From Dokdonia sp. 4H-3-7-5 (GTDB lineage Bacteria > Bacteroidota > Bacteroidia > Flavobacteriales > Flavobacteriaceae): a DNA stretch of 64,000 nucleotides. Below the pieces are notes generated by a model. That model did no database searches. It saw nothing but the letters and a program-made list of their open reading frames with translations, and was not told the origin of the DNA. Where the stretch lies: NCBI RefSeq assembly GCF_000212355.1, contig NC_015496.1:310001-374000 (forward strand), read 5' to 3'. Shown here piece after piece: positions 46,689 to 55,433 of this stretch. Both the position numbers and the translations under genes were made by a program. Each line of letters begins with the position of its first letter. Position 1 is the first letter of the stretch.

Positions 46689-46836
46689 AATTAATGATTT
46701 AGATTAAATTAATTTGTTTTATTAAATAATCCTCAGAAACCTATTAACTGTTCTAAACTCTGTATGCGATTTCATACATTTACAACAAGTAAGCTTACTG
46801 AGCTTATTTATACTTCGTACCAGAAGTAATTATAAA

Positions 46837-46860
46837 GAGGACGGTGTCGAAGCTGTCCTT
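46837..46860 (-). promoter_or_regulatory. Hairpin in the susC upstream region
   Basis: AGGAC / GTCCT arms enclose a 12-base loop and are flanked by A and T runs. On the minus strand it lies between the operator boxes and susC. It could terminate read-through from the cupin gene or act as an attenuator; the sequence does not decide. Confidence 0.4.
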
Positions 46861-46864
46861 TTTT

Positions 46865-46902
46865 TTGGTTTACCAAACTGGTCAACCAAATTGGTTTACC
46901 AA
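46865..46902. promoter_or_regulatory. Three tandem operator-like boxes upstream of susC
   Basis: The 12-mers TTGGTTTACCAA (46865-46876), CTGGTCAACCAA (46878-46889) and TTGGTTTACCAA (46891-46902) are inverted repeats of TTGGT/ACCAA with two central bases, repeating every 13 bases. They lie about 180-215 bases before susC and 50 bases after the cupin stop. Two more occur upstream of the PL6 gene, so they probably bind the regulator of the alginate locus. Confidence 0.75.
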
Positions 46903-46953
46903 ATATGAGTATAATATTCTGTTAATACAAAAATTAATGTGTTAAAATATTAA

Positions 46954-47301
46954 CTATTCCATAAAATCTTCTCTTATTGGCGAGAATACGTCAATTAATA
47001 CCCCTGCTTCGGTACAAATTGCTCCATGTAATTCATGTGGAGGTATGTAAAAAGAGTCACCTCCTTTTAGCGTTTTAGTCTTACCATTTATAGTCACATC
47101 AAAAGATCCACTTTCTACATAAGTAACTTGTGAGTGGTAATGCTCATGCATAGGTCCTATTCCGCCCTTCTCAAAGTGCACTTTTACAAGCATGATTTTG
47201 TCATCATAGCCCATTATTTTACGTTTTACTCCTTCACCTACAACTTCCCACTCAATGTCGTTGCCTTCTATAAATTCTTTACTTGCTCCAAATGATTTCA
47301 T
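46954..47301 (-). CDS. kdgF: KdgF-like cupin (unsaturated uronate processing)
   Basis: This 115-aa single-domain cupin shows motif 1 as GPMHEHYHSQVTYVESG and motif 2 as DSFYIPPHELHG, giving the His/Gln/His metal set. KdgF enzymes convert the 4,5-unsaturated uronate released by exolytic lyases into the open-chain keto form (DEH in alginate catabolism). Its place 4 bases after the PL17 exolyase gene supports that role. It is the last gene of the PL6-heparinase-PL17-cupin unit. The symbol rests on motif and context, not on a diagnostic residue. Confidence 0.82.
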   Translation of the reverse strand: MKSFGASKEFIEGNDIEWEVVGEGVKRKIMGYDDKIMLVKVHFEKGGIGPMHEHYHSQVTYVESGSFDVTINGKTKTLKGGDSFYIPPHELHGAICTEAGVLIDVFSPIREDFME

Positions 47302-47305
47302 ATTC

Positions 47306-49603
47306 TTAGTTTTTAATTTGTTTTAAAGTGTAATTACCTTTCCAGGTGTATGTTTGATTTGATAGGGTTATTGAATGTTGCGCTTTCGCGAAAGCGTTAT
47401 CTACCACCACCACAAGTTGCTCCTCCCCAGATAGCATAGTGATTTTTATAGCCACATATCCTTCTGGTGCTTTTTCTTGAGTTATAGATGCCACAGATGC
47501 ATATGCATCCTGCGCTTTTTCTGTAACCGCATTATAGGTACCATGGGATTCTATCACCTGAGCGTACACTGCGTTTTTAACATCTGTCTTTCGATGTATA
47601 AACATAGGATCTCTGCGTAGGTTAAACGATGAATCATTTGCTCCCACACGACCTAAAATAAATGTATCCTTACTATCTGAAAGTGTAGTAACACTGTAGA
47701 ATCTGTTATTATTAAGCCAAGTAAATTGACTACTTCCAGCCTTTGCATTACCCATGGCCTCTTTCCATATGTGTTGATATCCGTTTGCCGTTCCTAATGC
47801 GCGTAATGATGCTTCCTGCTGTAAATCAAAACTAGTTGAGATGACCTGCCCATGATAATAGATTGGTAAGTCTATCTGATGCGCTTGATTGCTGTTTATT
47901 TGATTAATATCTATTATATATGGCTTGTTACCACCTTCTGGTGTTACCATCATCATAGTGCGTGTAATCTCCGTTCCAGGGTAAGCGTTGTTTTCTGTGG
48001 CGCTTACTACTTGTAGTTTTTCATCATTAGTTTCAAAAGTGATAATCTCTGGGTGGTGTTTTGAACTTTCCTTAAAACTACCTTTAAAGTGTGATGTCTC
48101 ATCAATCACCACTGTATTATGAGCAATAGTTTGCTTTGCCCAAGTCGTATTTTCTTTTAGGTAACCACCTCCATTCTTTTGCTCGACATTTACAAAACGT
48201 GCGAGTCCATAATCTTGCAATACCTCTGCTCCATCTTCATAAAGAGAATAAGAGAGCTTATCAAAATGCCCATGACTCAAACCATGACTAGCATTTTTCA
48301 TCACTAGTGCCATCGTTCCTTGACTATAATTTGCTCTTAAAATAGCAACACCACCTTGATTACCTTCTGGGCCGTCATGTAGTAAAACAGATTCTTTTGT
48401 GAATGGGATTGCTTTACCTGCCTCAATTGCCTGAGCTACTGCAAGACCGGTAATATCAAGTTCTACTTGTCCTTGCTGCTGCGCTACCGATAGTAAACGT
48501 GCGTCTTGATTCCCATAATAATAAGCAATATCCACTGCAGAAACCAATGATGACGTGTTATAAGACATTCCTTTTTGACCATCATTTAGTGGGAAAAAAT
48601 CACCATTTTGATCGGTGAGGTTAAGAAGTGCATCTACTGCTTTTATTAAAACTCCGCCATTGTATTCAAATATTTTGAGTTCCGGTTTTTTAGTTTCTAA
48701 CGCTTTCGCGAAAGCTAAAAAAGGATACATCGCATATCGCTGATAGTACGGTCCTTCTGTATAATAACCATCTGGCGAAAAAGGTTCATCTAGATTTGCT
48801 AGAAACCCTGTTTTTTGACCCTCAGCCTTTATGAGTCCGCCATCATTATCCGTCGCGGTCGCCGAAATACTATCGTTTTTAATGCCGTACAATGCGCGGT
48901 CTACAAGCTCATCATCATCCATTACTAAACCTATCATACCTACAGCGACAGTACCCCAAGTACTATGATTATGAATGCGGTTAAAAAATTGTGGTGTTTC
49001 TACAGACAGAAAATCTGCAAATGGACGAAATAACTTTGTATCGAGAATCTCACGATCTTCTTCTGGTATCCAACTACGTATGGCGTCATACGCCTGGCTC
49101 ATATGCACTAACCAGTTTGCATCATTGAGACATTGCCAGAATATCTTCCCACGAGAATATGATCGTTCTTGCGGGTGACGTGGTAATGAAGGATACATCT
49201 CTGCATATTTCATTAATACATCTCTCGTATACTGTGCATATTTCTCTTCTCCCGTGAGCTGAAAAATCACCCCTGCCTTATGAAGTATGGTATAATTTAA
49301 TTTATGCTGTGTGTGGGTATAACCTCCAGCCATGTCCTTTGGGATAGGCACTTGTATCCCTTTTTCCATTGCTGCATCTACTTCTTGTTTTGCTACAGCT
49401 AGCGAACTATCAAACAACGGAACACTTCCCAACTTAGCTCTTATATCTTCAACCTCAGTTGTGGTAAGTACTACATTTGGATTTGCGCCACTTGTAGTAG
49501 CGCCCGATGTGTCTTTACTAGTTCCCTGCTCATCACAAGAAACGAATAAAGTCGAAAGTGTGATACCAACTACAAGAGCCGTATTTCTGCTAATTAATTT
49601 CAT
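47306..49603 (-). CDS. PL17 oligoalginate lyase, lipoprotein
   Basis: This 765-aa protein has a lipoprotein signal (LSTLFVSC). The N-terminal alginate-lyase alpha-barrel contains NRIHNHSTWGTVAVGMIG and YTEGPYYQRYAMYPF with the catalytic tyrosine and histidine. A C-terminal heparinase II/III beta-sandwich follows (HGLSHGHFDKLSYSLYEDGAEVLQDYG). It releases unsaturated monouronates from oligoalginate, feeding the KdgF-like cupin next door. Two in-frame AFAKA segments are encoded by palindrome copies at 48701 and 47381, the only gene here with two. Confidence 0.94.
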   Translation of the reverse strand: MKLISRNTALVVGITLSTLFVSCDEQGTSKDTSGATTSGANPNVVLTTTEVEDIRAKLGSVPLFDSSLAVAKQEVDAAMEKGIQVPIPKDMAGGYTHTQHKLNYTILHKAGVIFQLTGEEKYAQYTRDVLMKYAEMYPSLPRHPQERSYSRGKIFWQCLNDANWLVHMSQAYDAIRSWIPEEDREILDTKLFRPFADFLSVETPQFFNRIHNHSTWGTVAVGMIGLVMDDDELVDRALYGIKNDSISATATDNDGGLIKAEGQKTGFLANLDEPFSPDGYYTEGPYYQRYAMYPFLAFAKALETKKPELKIFEYNGGVLIKAVDALLNLTDQNGDFFPLNDGQKGMSYNTSSLVSAVDIAYYYGNQDARLLSVAQQQGQVELDITGLAVAQAIEAGKAIPFTKESVLLHDGPEGNQGGVAILRANYSQGTMALVMKNASHGLSHGHFDKLSYSLYEDGAEVLQDYGLARFVNVEQKNGGGYLKENTTWAKQTIAHNTVVIDETSHFKGSFKESSKHHPEIITFETNDEKLQVVSATENNAYPGTEITRTMMMVTPEGGNKPYIIDINQINSNQAHQIDLPIYYHGQVISTSFDLQQEASLRALGTANGYQHIWKEAMGNAKAGSSQFTWLNNNRFYSVTTLSDSKDTFILGRVGANDSSFNLRRDPMFIHRKTDVKNAVYAQVIESHGTYNAVTEKAQDAYASVASITQEKAPEGYVAIKITMLSGEEQLVVVVDNAFAKAQHSITLSNQTYTWKGNYTLKQIKN
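47381..47396. repeat. Dispersed palindrome, copy 13 (in PL17 gene, 3' part)
   Basis: Perfect 16-mer read as AFAKA near the C-terminus of PL17. Confidence 0.95.
48701..48716. repeat. Dispersed palindrome, copy 14 (in PL17 gene, middle)
   Basis: CGCTTTCGCGAAAGCT with a perfect 14-bp core, read as AFAKA just after the YTEGPYYQRY active-site region. Confidence 0.93.
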
Positions 49604-49609
49604 AAAGTC

Positions 49610-51844
49610 TTACTTAATTTTATATTCTAGCAGAGCTGCGGGAGCTAGCGGCTGAGATATGTTTTGTTTTCCTTGGGTAATCGTAACAGTGGTAGGCTTA
49701 TCACTTAATAGTGTAATGTATAAACGGTCGTTTTCTACTTGCGTCATCACATCGGCCTCTTGTGAAAAATCAATAATCACATCGCCTATTGTTAATTGTG
49801 AAGTAGCAAAAGATATGTTAGTATCATCCTTAGATAAGGTGATACTATTGTTTTGAGTATCGCTAGTAGGGCTAATTGACCAACCGGCAAATATACTACC
49901 CATGCTATCTTCATCTATTCTCTTATCGTAGGTGTCAAATGGATAAAGCACCGTCACAAAACTGAAGTTATTTGTAGCTGCTTTTTGCACCACAGACCAT
50001 TCTTTACCACGTTTACCGTCTGTGACTACACTATCTACAGCATTTAACTGTAAAATATCCAGACCACTTCCATTATCAAAAGTGGCTCTAAGAAGCGCTG
50101 GGCTGTAGTCACTACTATAATGTCCTTGCCATACTTGCTTATAAGTATGAGGATTCTTTGATTCAAAATTATCTTTGACAATCCAGAATTCATTCTCAAC
50201 ATTTATCACCTGTCTACTATAGTTGACACCTACATTTTCAAATCCGTTGTGAGAACCCACAAAAACATCTGCTGTAGCATTTGCGCTCCACCCTAAAACT
50301 TTTGGCGTAGGAAGTTCTTTAAATTTCCCAAAACCGCTTCCACCTTTATTTGAAGTGTATTGCTTGCCTTGTAACTCCTCATCCACAAGCGCAACATTCT
50401 TTACCATACTATTTTTGAAGAGCTCCAGGTTTTCTAGTGAGTAACGTACTTGATAGTTAGGCAATATTACCTTTCCATTTGCCATTGCTTGAATTCCCAG
50501 CATATCACCATGCTGATGATCAGGTTTATCTGCATCAAGTCCGGCAGCTATAACAAGCATATTATCTTGATTGTCCCAGCCTTCCCTCATGACGTAGTAA
50601 CCTGTATCTTCAAAGGCATAAGATCCTACTTGAGGCGCTGTAGCTTTAATCTCTTTTAAAGCACCTAATTGCTCTTTACTTAAATTCCATAAATATTTAG
50701 GTTTTACCGTGCTTTTTGCAAAGTATCCCATCTCAGGATCATCAAATAAAAGATACCCTAAGGTAAGTGTTCCAGATATATCGTTTTTTTCTGCCCAAGG
50801 AGCATCTGTATCATCAGATAATACTGGTGCAGATCCGTCTGGAAATGCGATCTTAGTAAGTGTAGTAAAAAGAGATTTTAAACGTTCTTCCCAGATGGCG
50901 CTTACTTTCTTATTACTTTTTTGAGCGAGTTGATAGATATAAAAGTAGTTATCAATATCGCTTTGATGATAATGAATGGTACGTTCAAACTGGAAACCAT
51001 CTTCATTGATCTCGCGTTGCAAGTGCTGCTCGAGAATACTCATTGCCCTTTCATACCATAAATCTGCATCCTGAAAATCATTGAATATAATGGCAAGCAT
51101 AGCCAGCGCACTTAATCCTCTCGTTTGGTGATTACCAGATTTAAACTCGGCATTATTTTCATATAAATGTGAAGCGTGTTGCAACAATGTTGCTACCGTA
51201 GTAAGCTGCTCTTTATCTGAATATGCTTTTTCTCCAAGAAATCCATTATGAATTTGCAGCCAATTGAGAACTCTGTAACCAGATCTAAAAGCTTCGTAAA
51301 CTCCGTTTCCATCGGGAATGGTTTCATATTCACCTGTGATTAACGCATCATTGAGTGACTGTAATTGACCAGTGAAGTAATCTATATATTGTGCATCTTT
51401 ATCCTTGTAGCGATATAGAAAGGCAATATCTACCATTTTATGCTGTCTCGCTAGGTGCCTGAGACCGTATGCATTAATGGGAGTTTCATTTTTGTAATTA
51501 AAAGGTAACTTCCAGTGCGTACTGGCATCAAATTTATCTAAGTGATCTTGAGCACGAGTAGTATGAGAAACCTCCATCGCTGGATACAATGTTTTATACT
51601 CCTCAAAACGAGTATCATTCTCTGTCCATTCGTAAAAGTAACGTTCTTGAAAAACAGTTCTAAAATGAGCAGCAAGCTTCTCTGGTGAGTCATCACCAAG
51701 TTCATCTTTAATCTCTTTTTTTAGATAAACAGCAAGGTCTTCTACAGCTACCACCTTATCTGATGGTAATTGCTGAGAACAAAGCGCAAGTGAGAATAAA
51801 CAAAAACACCACTTCAATAAAGGGAACTGTTGTGGCTTATACAT
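49610..51844 (-). CDS. Heparinase II/III-like polysaccharide lyase candidate
   Basis: This 744-aa exported protein has an N-terminal hydrophobic signal (LLKWCFCLFSLALCSQ). An all-helical toroid contains GNHQTRGLSALAMLA and FERTIHYHQSDIDNYFYIY. A heparinase II/III-type beta-sandwich begins around DKPDHQHGDMLGIQAM. Its position between PL6 and PL17 genes, with start and stop codons shared or 6 bases apart, argues for action on alginate or an associated uronate glycan. It is not a standard PL17, and I cannot assign the PL family. It could have a new linkage preference. Confidence 0.8.
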   Translation of the reverse strand: MYKPQQFPLLKWCFCLFSLALCSQQLPSDKVVAVEDLAVYLKKEIKDELGDDSPEKLAAHFRTVFQERYFYEWTENDTRFEEYKTLYPAMEVSHTTRAQDHLDKFDASTHWKLPFNYKNETPINAYGLRHLARQHKMVDIAFLYRYKDKDAQYIDYFTGQLQSLNDALITGEYETIPDGNGVYEAFRSGYRVLNWLQIHNGFLGEKAYSDKEQLTTVATLLQHASHLYENNAEFKSGNHQTRGLSALAMLAIIFNDFQDADLWYERAMSILEQHLQREINEDGFQFERTIHYHQSDIDNYFYIYQLAQKSNKKVSAIWEERLKSLFTTLTKIAFPDGSAPVLSDDTDAPWAEKNDISGTLTLGYLLFDDPEMGYFAKSTVKPKYLWNLSKEQLGALKEIKATAPQVGSYAFEDTGYYVMREGWDNQDNMLVIAAGLDADKPDHQHGDMLGIQAMANGKVILPNYQVRYSLENLELFKNSMVKNVALVDEELQGKQYTSNKGGSGFGKFKELPTPKVLGWSANATADVFVGSHNGFENVGVNYSRQVINVENEFWIVKDNFESKNPHTYKQVWQGHYSSDYSPALLRATFDNGSGLDILQLNAVDSVVTDGKRGKEWSVVQKAATNNFSFVTVLYPFDTYDKRIDEDSMGSIFAGWSISPTSDTQNNSITLSKDDTNISFATSQLTIGDVIIDFSQEADVMTQVENDRLYITLLSDKPTTVTITQGKQNISQPLAPAALLEYKIK

Positions 51845-54144
51845 TAGTAAACCAGTTTAAGTTTCAGATTTTGAACTACTTTTATTTCACCAGAGTTAGA
51901 TACTGTATTATTTACTGGTTCTTGACCTTTTTCTCCCCAAAGAACCGCGACATACTTCACACGATTATTTGTAAATGTGTTATTTGCTAGGGTAACATTT
52001 ACAATACCTCTTGTTTGTAATAAAATGTTAGCGCTATCACTAGCACCACATTTTGTAAATGTGTTACCAGTAACCACCAGGCTTCCACCTATGGTAGACT
52101 CATCATAACCTCCACGGTAATAATCTAGCACATCACTGGCTACATTTTCAAACTGAGAATCTTCTACAAAGACAAAAGCTGCATTATAATCACCTTTATC
52201 ATTTACTTCTTTATTAAGCTGTATCCCTCGCTGTGTGTTTTTAATCACACTATTTTTAATCATGATGGTATCTGCAAAAGATGCTTTACTCGTTTCTAGC
52301 ACACTTTTGAATCCATCTATTTCTACATTATCAAGCCACAGTTCATAAGACTGCCCCATGTTTTTGTCAAGGGTTGCAAAAGCATCTGTAGTTGACGTTC
52401 CTTTAAGTGAAATGTTTTTGAGCTTGAGTTTTGCTCTTGGTTGTAGCTCAAAACCTTTGGCAGTATTACTAAAAGTAAGTACCGGTTTTTCTGAAGATGA
52501 GGATTGAAGAGTTACCGCTTTCGCGAAAGCGTACTTTTCATTAATCTCATAATTACCAGCACTAAGCTCGATAGTATCTCCATCATTACTTGTCGCAACA
52601 GCCTCTGTAAGCTCTGCTGCAGTTGACACTTTTATCGTTTTTCCTGCTTGCTTTTCTGGATGTGGGTTGAACCATGACGTCCCGTAATTAGTTACGTCGA
52701 GCAATGCCATTGCTCCCGTACTCGCTCCTGCAATTGCCCCCACCCTATTAGTGGACGCTCTTTTATTGCCAAAAATGTCAGTCTCAATCTTATCAAAGTC
52801 AAATCCATTATACATCTCAGTCTCTAGTGATTCTGGCGACTGGAAGATTTCTGTAGGCGATGATAATGTCACTTCTTTAGTTAACAAACCATCCGTTTGA
52901 TAAGCACTTTTATTTTCTACGTTAAGTATGTTATTTTTAAAAGTAACCCCAGTGATGCTATCGTAATTTTTGATAATTTCTGTAGTTTCAATATCTCCGT
53001 AGACTAAGTTATTTGCCACAATCATACGTTCTGCACGTGCAGAGCGTATTTCTGAAGCTGGAAGCACTTCTGCCTGATTTAGGTTTGCTCCTACTCCAAA
53101 ATGCCAAGGCGTCTTTGTATTTATAAATGAATTGTGAGCGACTACCACATCTGTAACCTGATTATAACGATTGAGCGGGGACTTAGGAATACCATTCATT
53201 ACTGCGAGCGGTGCGCGAAATTCATTTCCTTTTAAGTTATAGAAGTAGTTATTTACAATAAGATGACCCGTATTTATAACACGTATACCTCCTATAAACT
53301 CAGATGCATCATTGCCTATAAATACATTACCATCTATGGTCGCATAATTACCGTGACGAAGCACTAGCGAACCTTCTGACTCAAAAAAGACATTATTTTT
53401 AAACGTATTATAATTAGACTTACTTGAGATAATCTCTACTTCTCCATTACACTTCTCAAAATAATTGTGTTCTACATTTACATAGCCCGGTGTCATAGAC
53501 GTATAACTATCGCCTAACTGCATAGTCTCAGCACGAGGCCCACCTTTTCTAGGACGTGGTCCAAAATGGTTGTCCTTAATCTGATGATACGTATTTACAT
53601 TTTCATTTCCTTTTAAAAACACGCGAAGTGTAGGGCCTTGGTTTGTTTTACCAGTAATATAATTATGATCAAATGTATTGTGCTGTCCCCATAATTCGAT
53701 CCAGTGGTTTTTACTATCGCGATCTGGATTTGTAAAATCTTCTATTACACAATCTGTTACTTGCGAGTGATATGCAATCTTCTCATCATCTATTTTAAAA
53801 CGTATAATGGCATTCTCTGTGGTATAACCATTTTTAAAATAAAGTCCTTCTACTACAAGGTGCTTCCCTCCTAGTTTAAGTGAAGAGTTTCCTTCTAAGA
53901 TTACTTTTCCAGCATTTTCTGCCTTAAGAGTAATAGGATTTGCTTCAGTGCCTTCTCCGTAAAATTTAATAGCTAGATCTTTCCACACCCCATCTTTAAG
54001 ACTTATTACATCTCCTGGCTCTGCATCTTCAATTGCCTCTTTTAATTCATCTGGGGTAGTGACTGTCTGTGATATTATAGGCATAGGTTCTTTGCATGAT
54101 GCAAAGATGATAAGGCTACAAAAAAGAAGAAGATATCGAGTCAT
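51844..54144 (-). CDS. PL6 alginate lyase, two-domain, lipoprotein
   Basis: Starting at 54144 gives 766 aa with a lipoprotein signal (LIIFASC). The frame is open to 54186, but that stretch is palindrome-derived and lacks signal character. The first domain is a right-handed beta-helix of the chondroitinase-B/PL6 type (HWIELWGQHNTFDHNYITGKTNQGPTLRVF), carrying the basic residues expected at the calcium-assisted active site. A second beta-helix starts near residue 510, as in two-domain PL6 enzymes such as AlyGC. It is first in its unit; its stop shares one base with the next start. Residues AFAKA are palindrome-encoded. Confidence 0.92.
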   Translation of the reverse strand: MTRYLLLFCSLIIFASCKEPMPIISQTVTTPDELKEAIEDAEPGDVISLKDGVWKDLAIKFYGEGTEANPITLKAENAGKVILEGNSSLKLGGKHLVVEGLYFKNGYTTENAIIRFKIDDEKIAYHSQVTDCVIEDFTNPDRDSKNHWIELWGQHNTFDHNYITGKTNQGPTLRVFLKGNENVNTYHQIKDNHFGPRPRKGGPRAETMQLGDSYTSMTPGYVNVEHNYFEKCNGEVEIISSKSNYNTFKNNVFFESEGSLVLRHGNYATIDGNVFIGNDASEFIGGIRVINTGHLIVNNYFYNLKGNEFRAPLAVMNGIPKSPLNRYNQVTDVVVAHNSFINTKTPWHFGVGANLNQAEVLPASEIRSARAERMIVANNLVYGDIETTEIIKNYDSITGVTFKNNILNVENKSAYQTDGLLTKEVTLSSPTEIFQSPESLETEMYNGFDFDKIETDIFGNKRASTNRVGAIAGASTGAMALLDVTNYGTSWFNPHPEKQAGKTIKVSTAAELTEAVATSNDGDTIELSAGNYEINEKYAFAKAVTLQSSSSEKPVLTFSNTAKGFELQPRAKLKLKNISLKGTSTTDAFATLDKNMGQSYELWLDNVEIDGFKSVLETSKASFADTIMIKNSVIKNTQRGIQLNKEVNDKGDYNAAFVFVEDSQFENVASDVLDYYRGGYDESTIGGSLVVTGNTFTKCGASDSANILLQTRGIVNVTLANNTFTNNRVKYVAVLWGEKGQEPVNNTVSNSGEIKVVQNLKLKLVY
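52516..52531. repeat. Dispersed palindrome, copy 15 (in PL6 gene)
   Basis: Perfect 16-mer read as AFAKA in the second beta-helix of PL6. Confidence 0.95.
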
Positions 54145-54169
54145 AAATATGTTGTGAGTACTAAGAGTA

Positions 54170-54185
54170 CGCTTTCGCGAAAGCA
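54170..54185. repeat. Dispersed palindrome, copy 16 (5' of PL6 gene)
   Basis: CGCTTTCGCGAAAGCA with a perfect 14-bp core, 25 bases upstream of the PL6 start, inside the probable leader. Confidence 0.93.
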
Positions 54186-54282
54186 AAAAAACAATACACT
54201 TATATTAGAATTATCTAAAATTACTCATCTGCAACATCACTGTTTGAGCGTGAAATAATTTTAAATTTGAATTTAATGTAAA

Positions 54283-54307
54283 TTGGTTATCCAAACTGGT
54301 TTACCAA
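54283..54307. promoter_or_regulatory. Two tandem operator-like boxes upstream of the PL6 unit
   Basis: TTGGTTATCCAA (54283-54294) and CTGGTTTACCAA (54296-54307) repeat the box type found upstream of susC with the same 13-base pitch. They lie about 140-165 bases before the PL6 start. Confidence 0.75.
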
Positions 54308-54476
54308 TTTACAATCTCAAATATATAGATAATTACGATACTCACAATTATTTACACAATTATTTGTCGAATTATAATATAATAAGGAGGTAATCACTTA
54401 TTTCCTCACTCGAAAAAATTCCTAGCTGAATGTTAGAAAATAAGAGTAGATTAAAATAGCTACTTATTCAAAAGTT

Positions 54477-54572
54477 TTATTCAAATATAGGTGCAGATAC
54501 AATACTACTTAGAAGTAGAATTACTAGCGCTCCAAGAATTATTATAATGATATAAAATTTACGATTGCTCAT
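54477..54572 (-). CDS. 31-aa single-helix membrane peptide
   Basis: A short frame encodes a peptide with a basic start (MSNRKFY), then one membrane helix (IIIIILGALVILLLSSIV) and SAPIFE. The start lies 8 bases past the stop of the universal stress protein gene, in line with the tight spacing of that operon, which it would close. No homologue is recognised. Small single-helix peptides of this type often modulate membrane complexes or transporters, but that is only a general analogy. It is short enough that chance cannot be excluded. Confidence 0.5.
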   Translation of the reverse strand: MSNRKFYIIIIILGALVILLLSSIVSAPIFE

Positions 54573-54580
54573 CTCAATGG

Positions 54581-55423
54581 TTATTGGTGTAATGCAATCA
54601 AAGGACTTGAAGATAAGGGTCCTAAATTTGTGATGGTTGAATGACCTAATCCGTATTTACGGAGAAAATCTGGCTTTTTATCAATCAAGCTAATGATATG
54701 GTTGCTATGCGTATTTGCAAACTCTTTGATGTCTGATGTCGTGTTGAGATAGTCAACTACCACTGAACTATTAGTAAGTGTTCTCAAGTAATAACACACC
54801 TTCGTCTGGTTACTTATCTGTTGATTAGTCATCTCGTTCATACTGTTGCTCACAACAATCTTGAGAGTACCATTCGAAAGTTTTACGATTTCATACCAGC
54901 TCTCTATTTCTTCTTCAGATACTTCAGATTTAAAATCTGACACTAATGCAAAAACTGGATTTCTTTTTTGTTTGGTAGCCGTAGGCATTATAAGAATAGG
55001 ACATTCTCTTATTTCATCGATGATAAGACTGGTGCTTTTACAGTACATATTGACATCTCTATTTAATTTGTCCTTACAAGAAACTACCACAATATCAATT
55101 GCTAGCTCGGTGATGTTTTTTTTAATACCAGAGATAAGTCCGGTGCACTCTGAGATTGCATTAAAGCCGTGATTCTTATTTCTATTATTATAAGAATACT
55201 TTTTTATCAAACGACTTAGGCGTTCTTGCGATTCTTGTTTAGGACGTTCAAACCAATCCTCATCTGCTTGTAGTAGTTGGATTGCATTGAGACCTTGGAC
55301 GTTGTAATTGTAGGTATTGAGAAGATAGAATTCACACACTTCTCGTTTAAAGAACTTGACAGCATAATCTATAGCATCACAGTTATGATGATTTAAATGA
55401 ATAGGTATTAATATCTTTTTCAT
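54581..55423 (-). CDS. Two-domain universal stress protein-like
   Basis: This 280-aa soluble protein begins MKKILIPIHLNHHNCDAIDYAVKFF, the first strand and helix of a UspA fold. A second core strand reads IDIVVVSCKDKLN and the terminal part CPILIMPT. A diverged second Usp-like half follows (RNPVFALVSDFKSEVSEEEIESWYEIVKL). The ATP-binding G-x2-G-x9-G(S/T) motif is not clearly present, so it may not bind ATP. It is the sixth gene of the gdhA operon, 10 bases after its upstream neighbour. A stress-related role is inferred from the family. Confidence 0.8.
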   Translation of the reverse strand: MKKILIPIHLNHHNCDAIDYAVKFFKREVCEFYLLNTYNYNVQGLNAIQLLQADEDWFERPKQESQERLSRLIKKYSYNNRNKNHGFNAISECTGLISGIKKNITELAIDIVVVSCKDKLNRDVNMYCKSTSLIIDEIRECPILIMPTATKQKRNPVFALVSDFKSEVSEEEIESWYEIVKLSNGTLKIVVSNSMNEMTNQQISNQTKVCYYLRTLTNSSVVVDYLNTTSDIKEFANTHSNHIISLIDKKPDFLRKYGLGHSTITNLGPLSSSPLIALHQ

Positions 55424-55433
55424 ACGTCTATTG

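Noticed and set aside
46837-46860. Hairpin with a T-run as a plus-strand terminator
   Set aside because: No plus-strand gene lies upstream; a role in the susC leader on the minus strand is more plausible.
54145-54186. Upstream extension of the PL6 reading frame
   Set aside because: It is only the palindrome read in the LSRKR frame, and it would hide the lipoprotein signal that begins at 54144.
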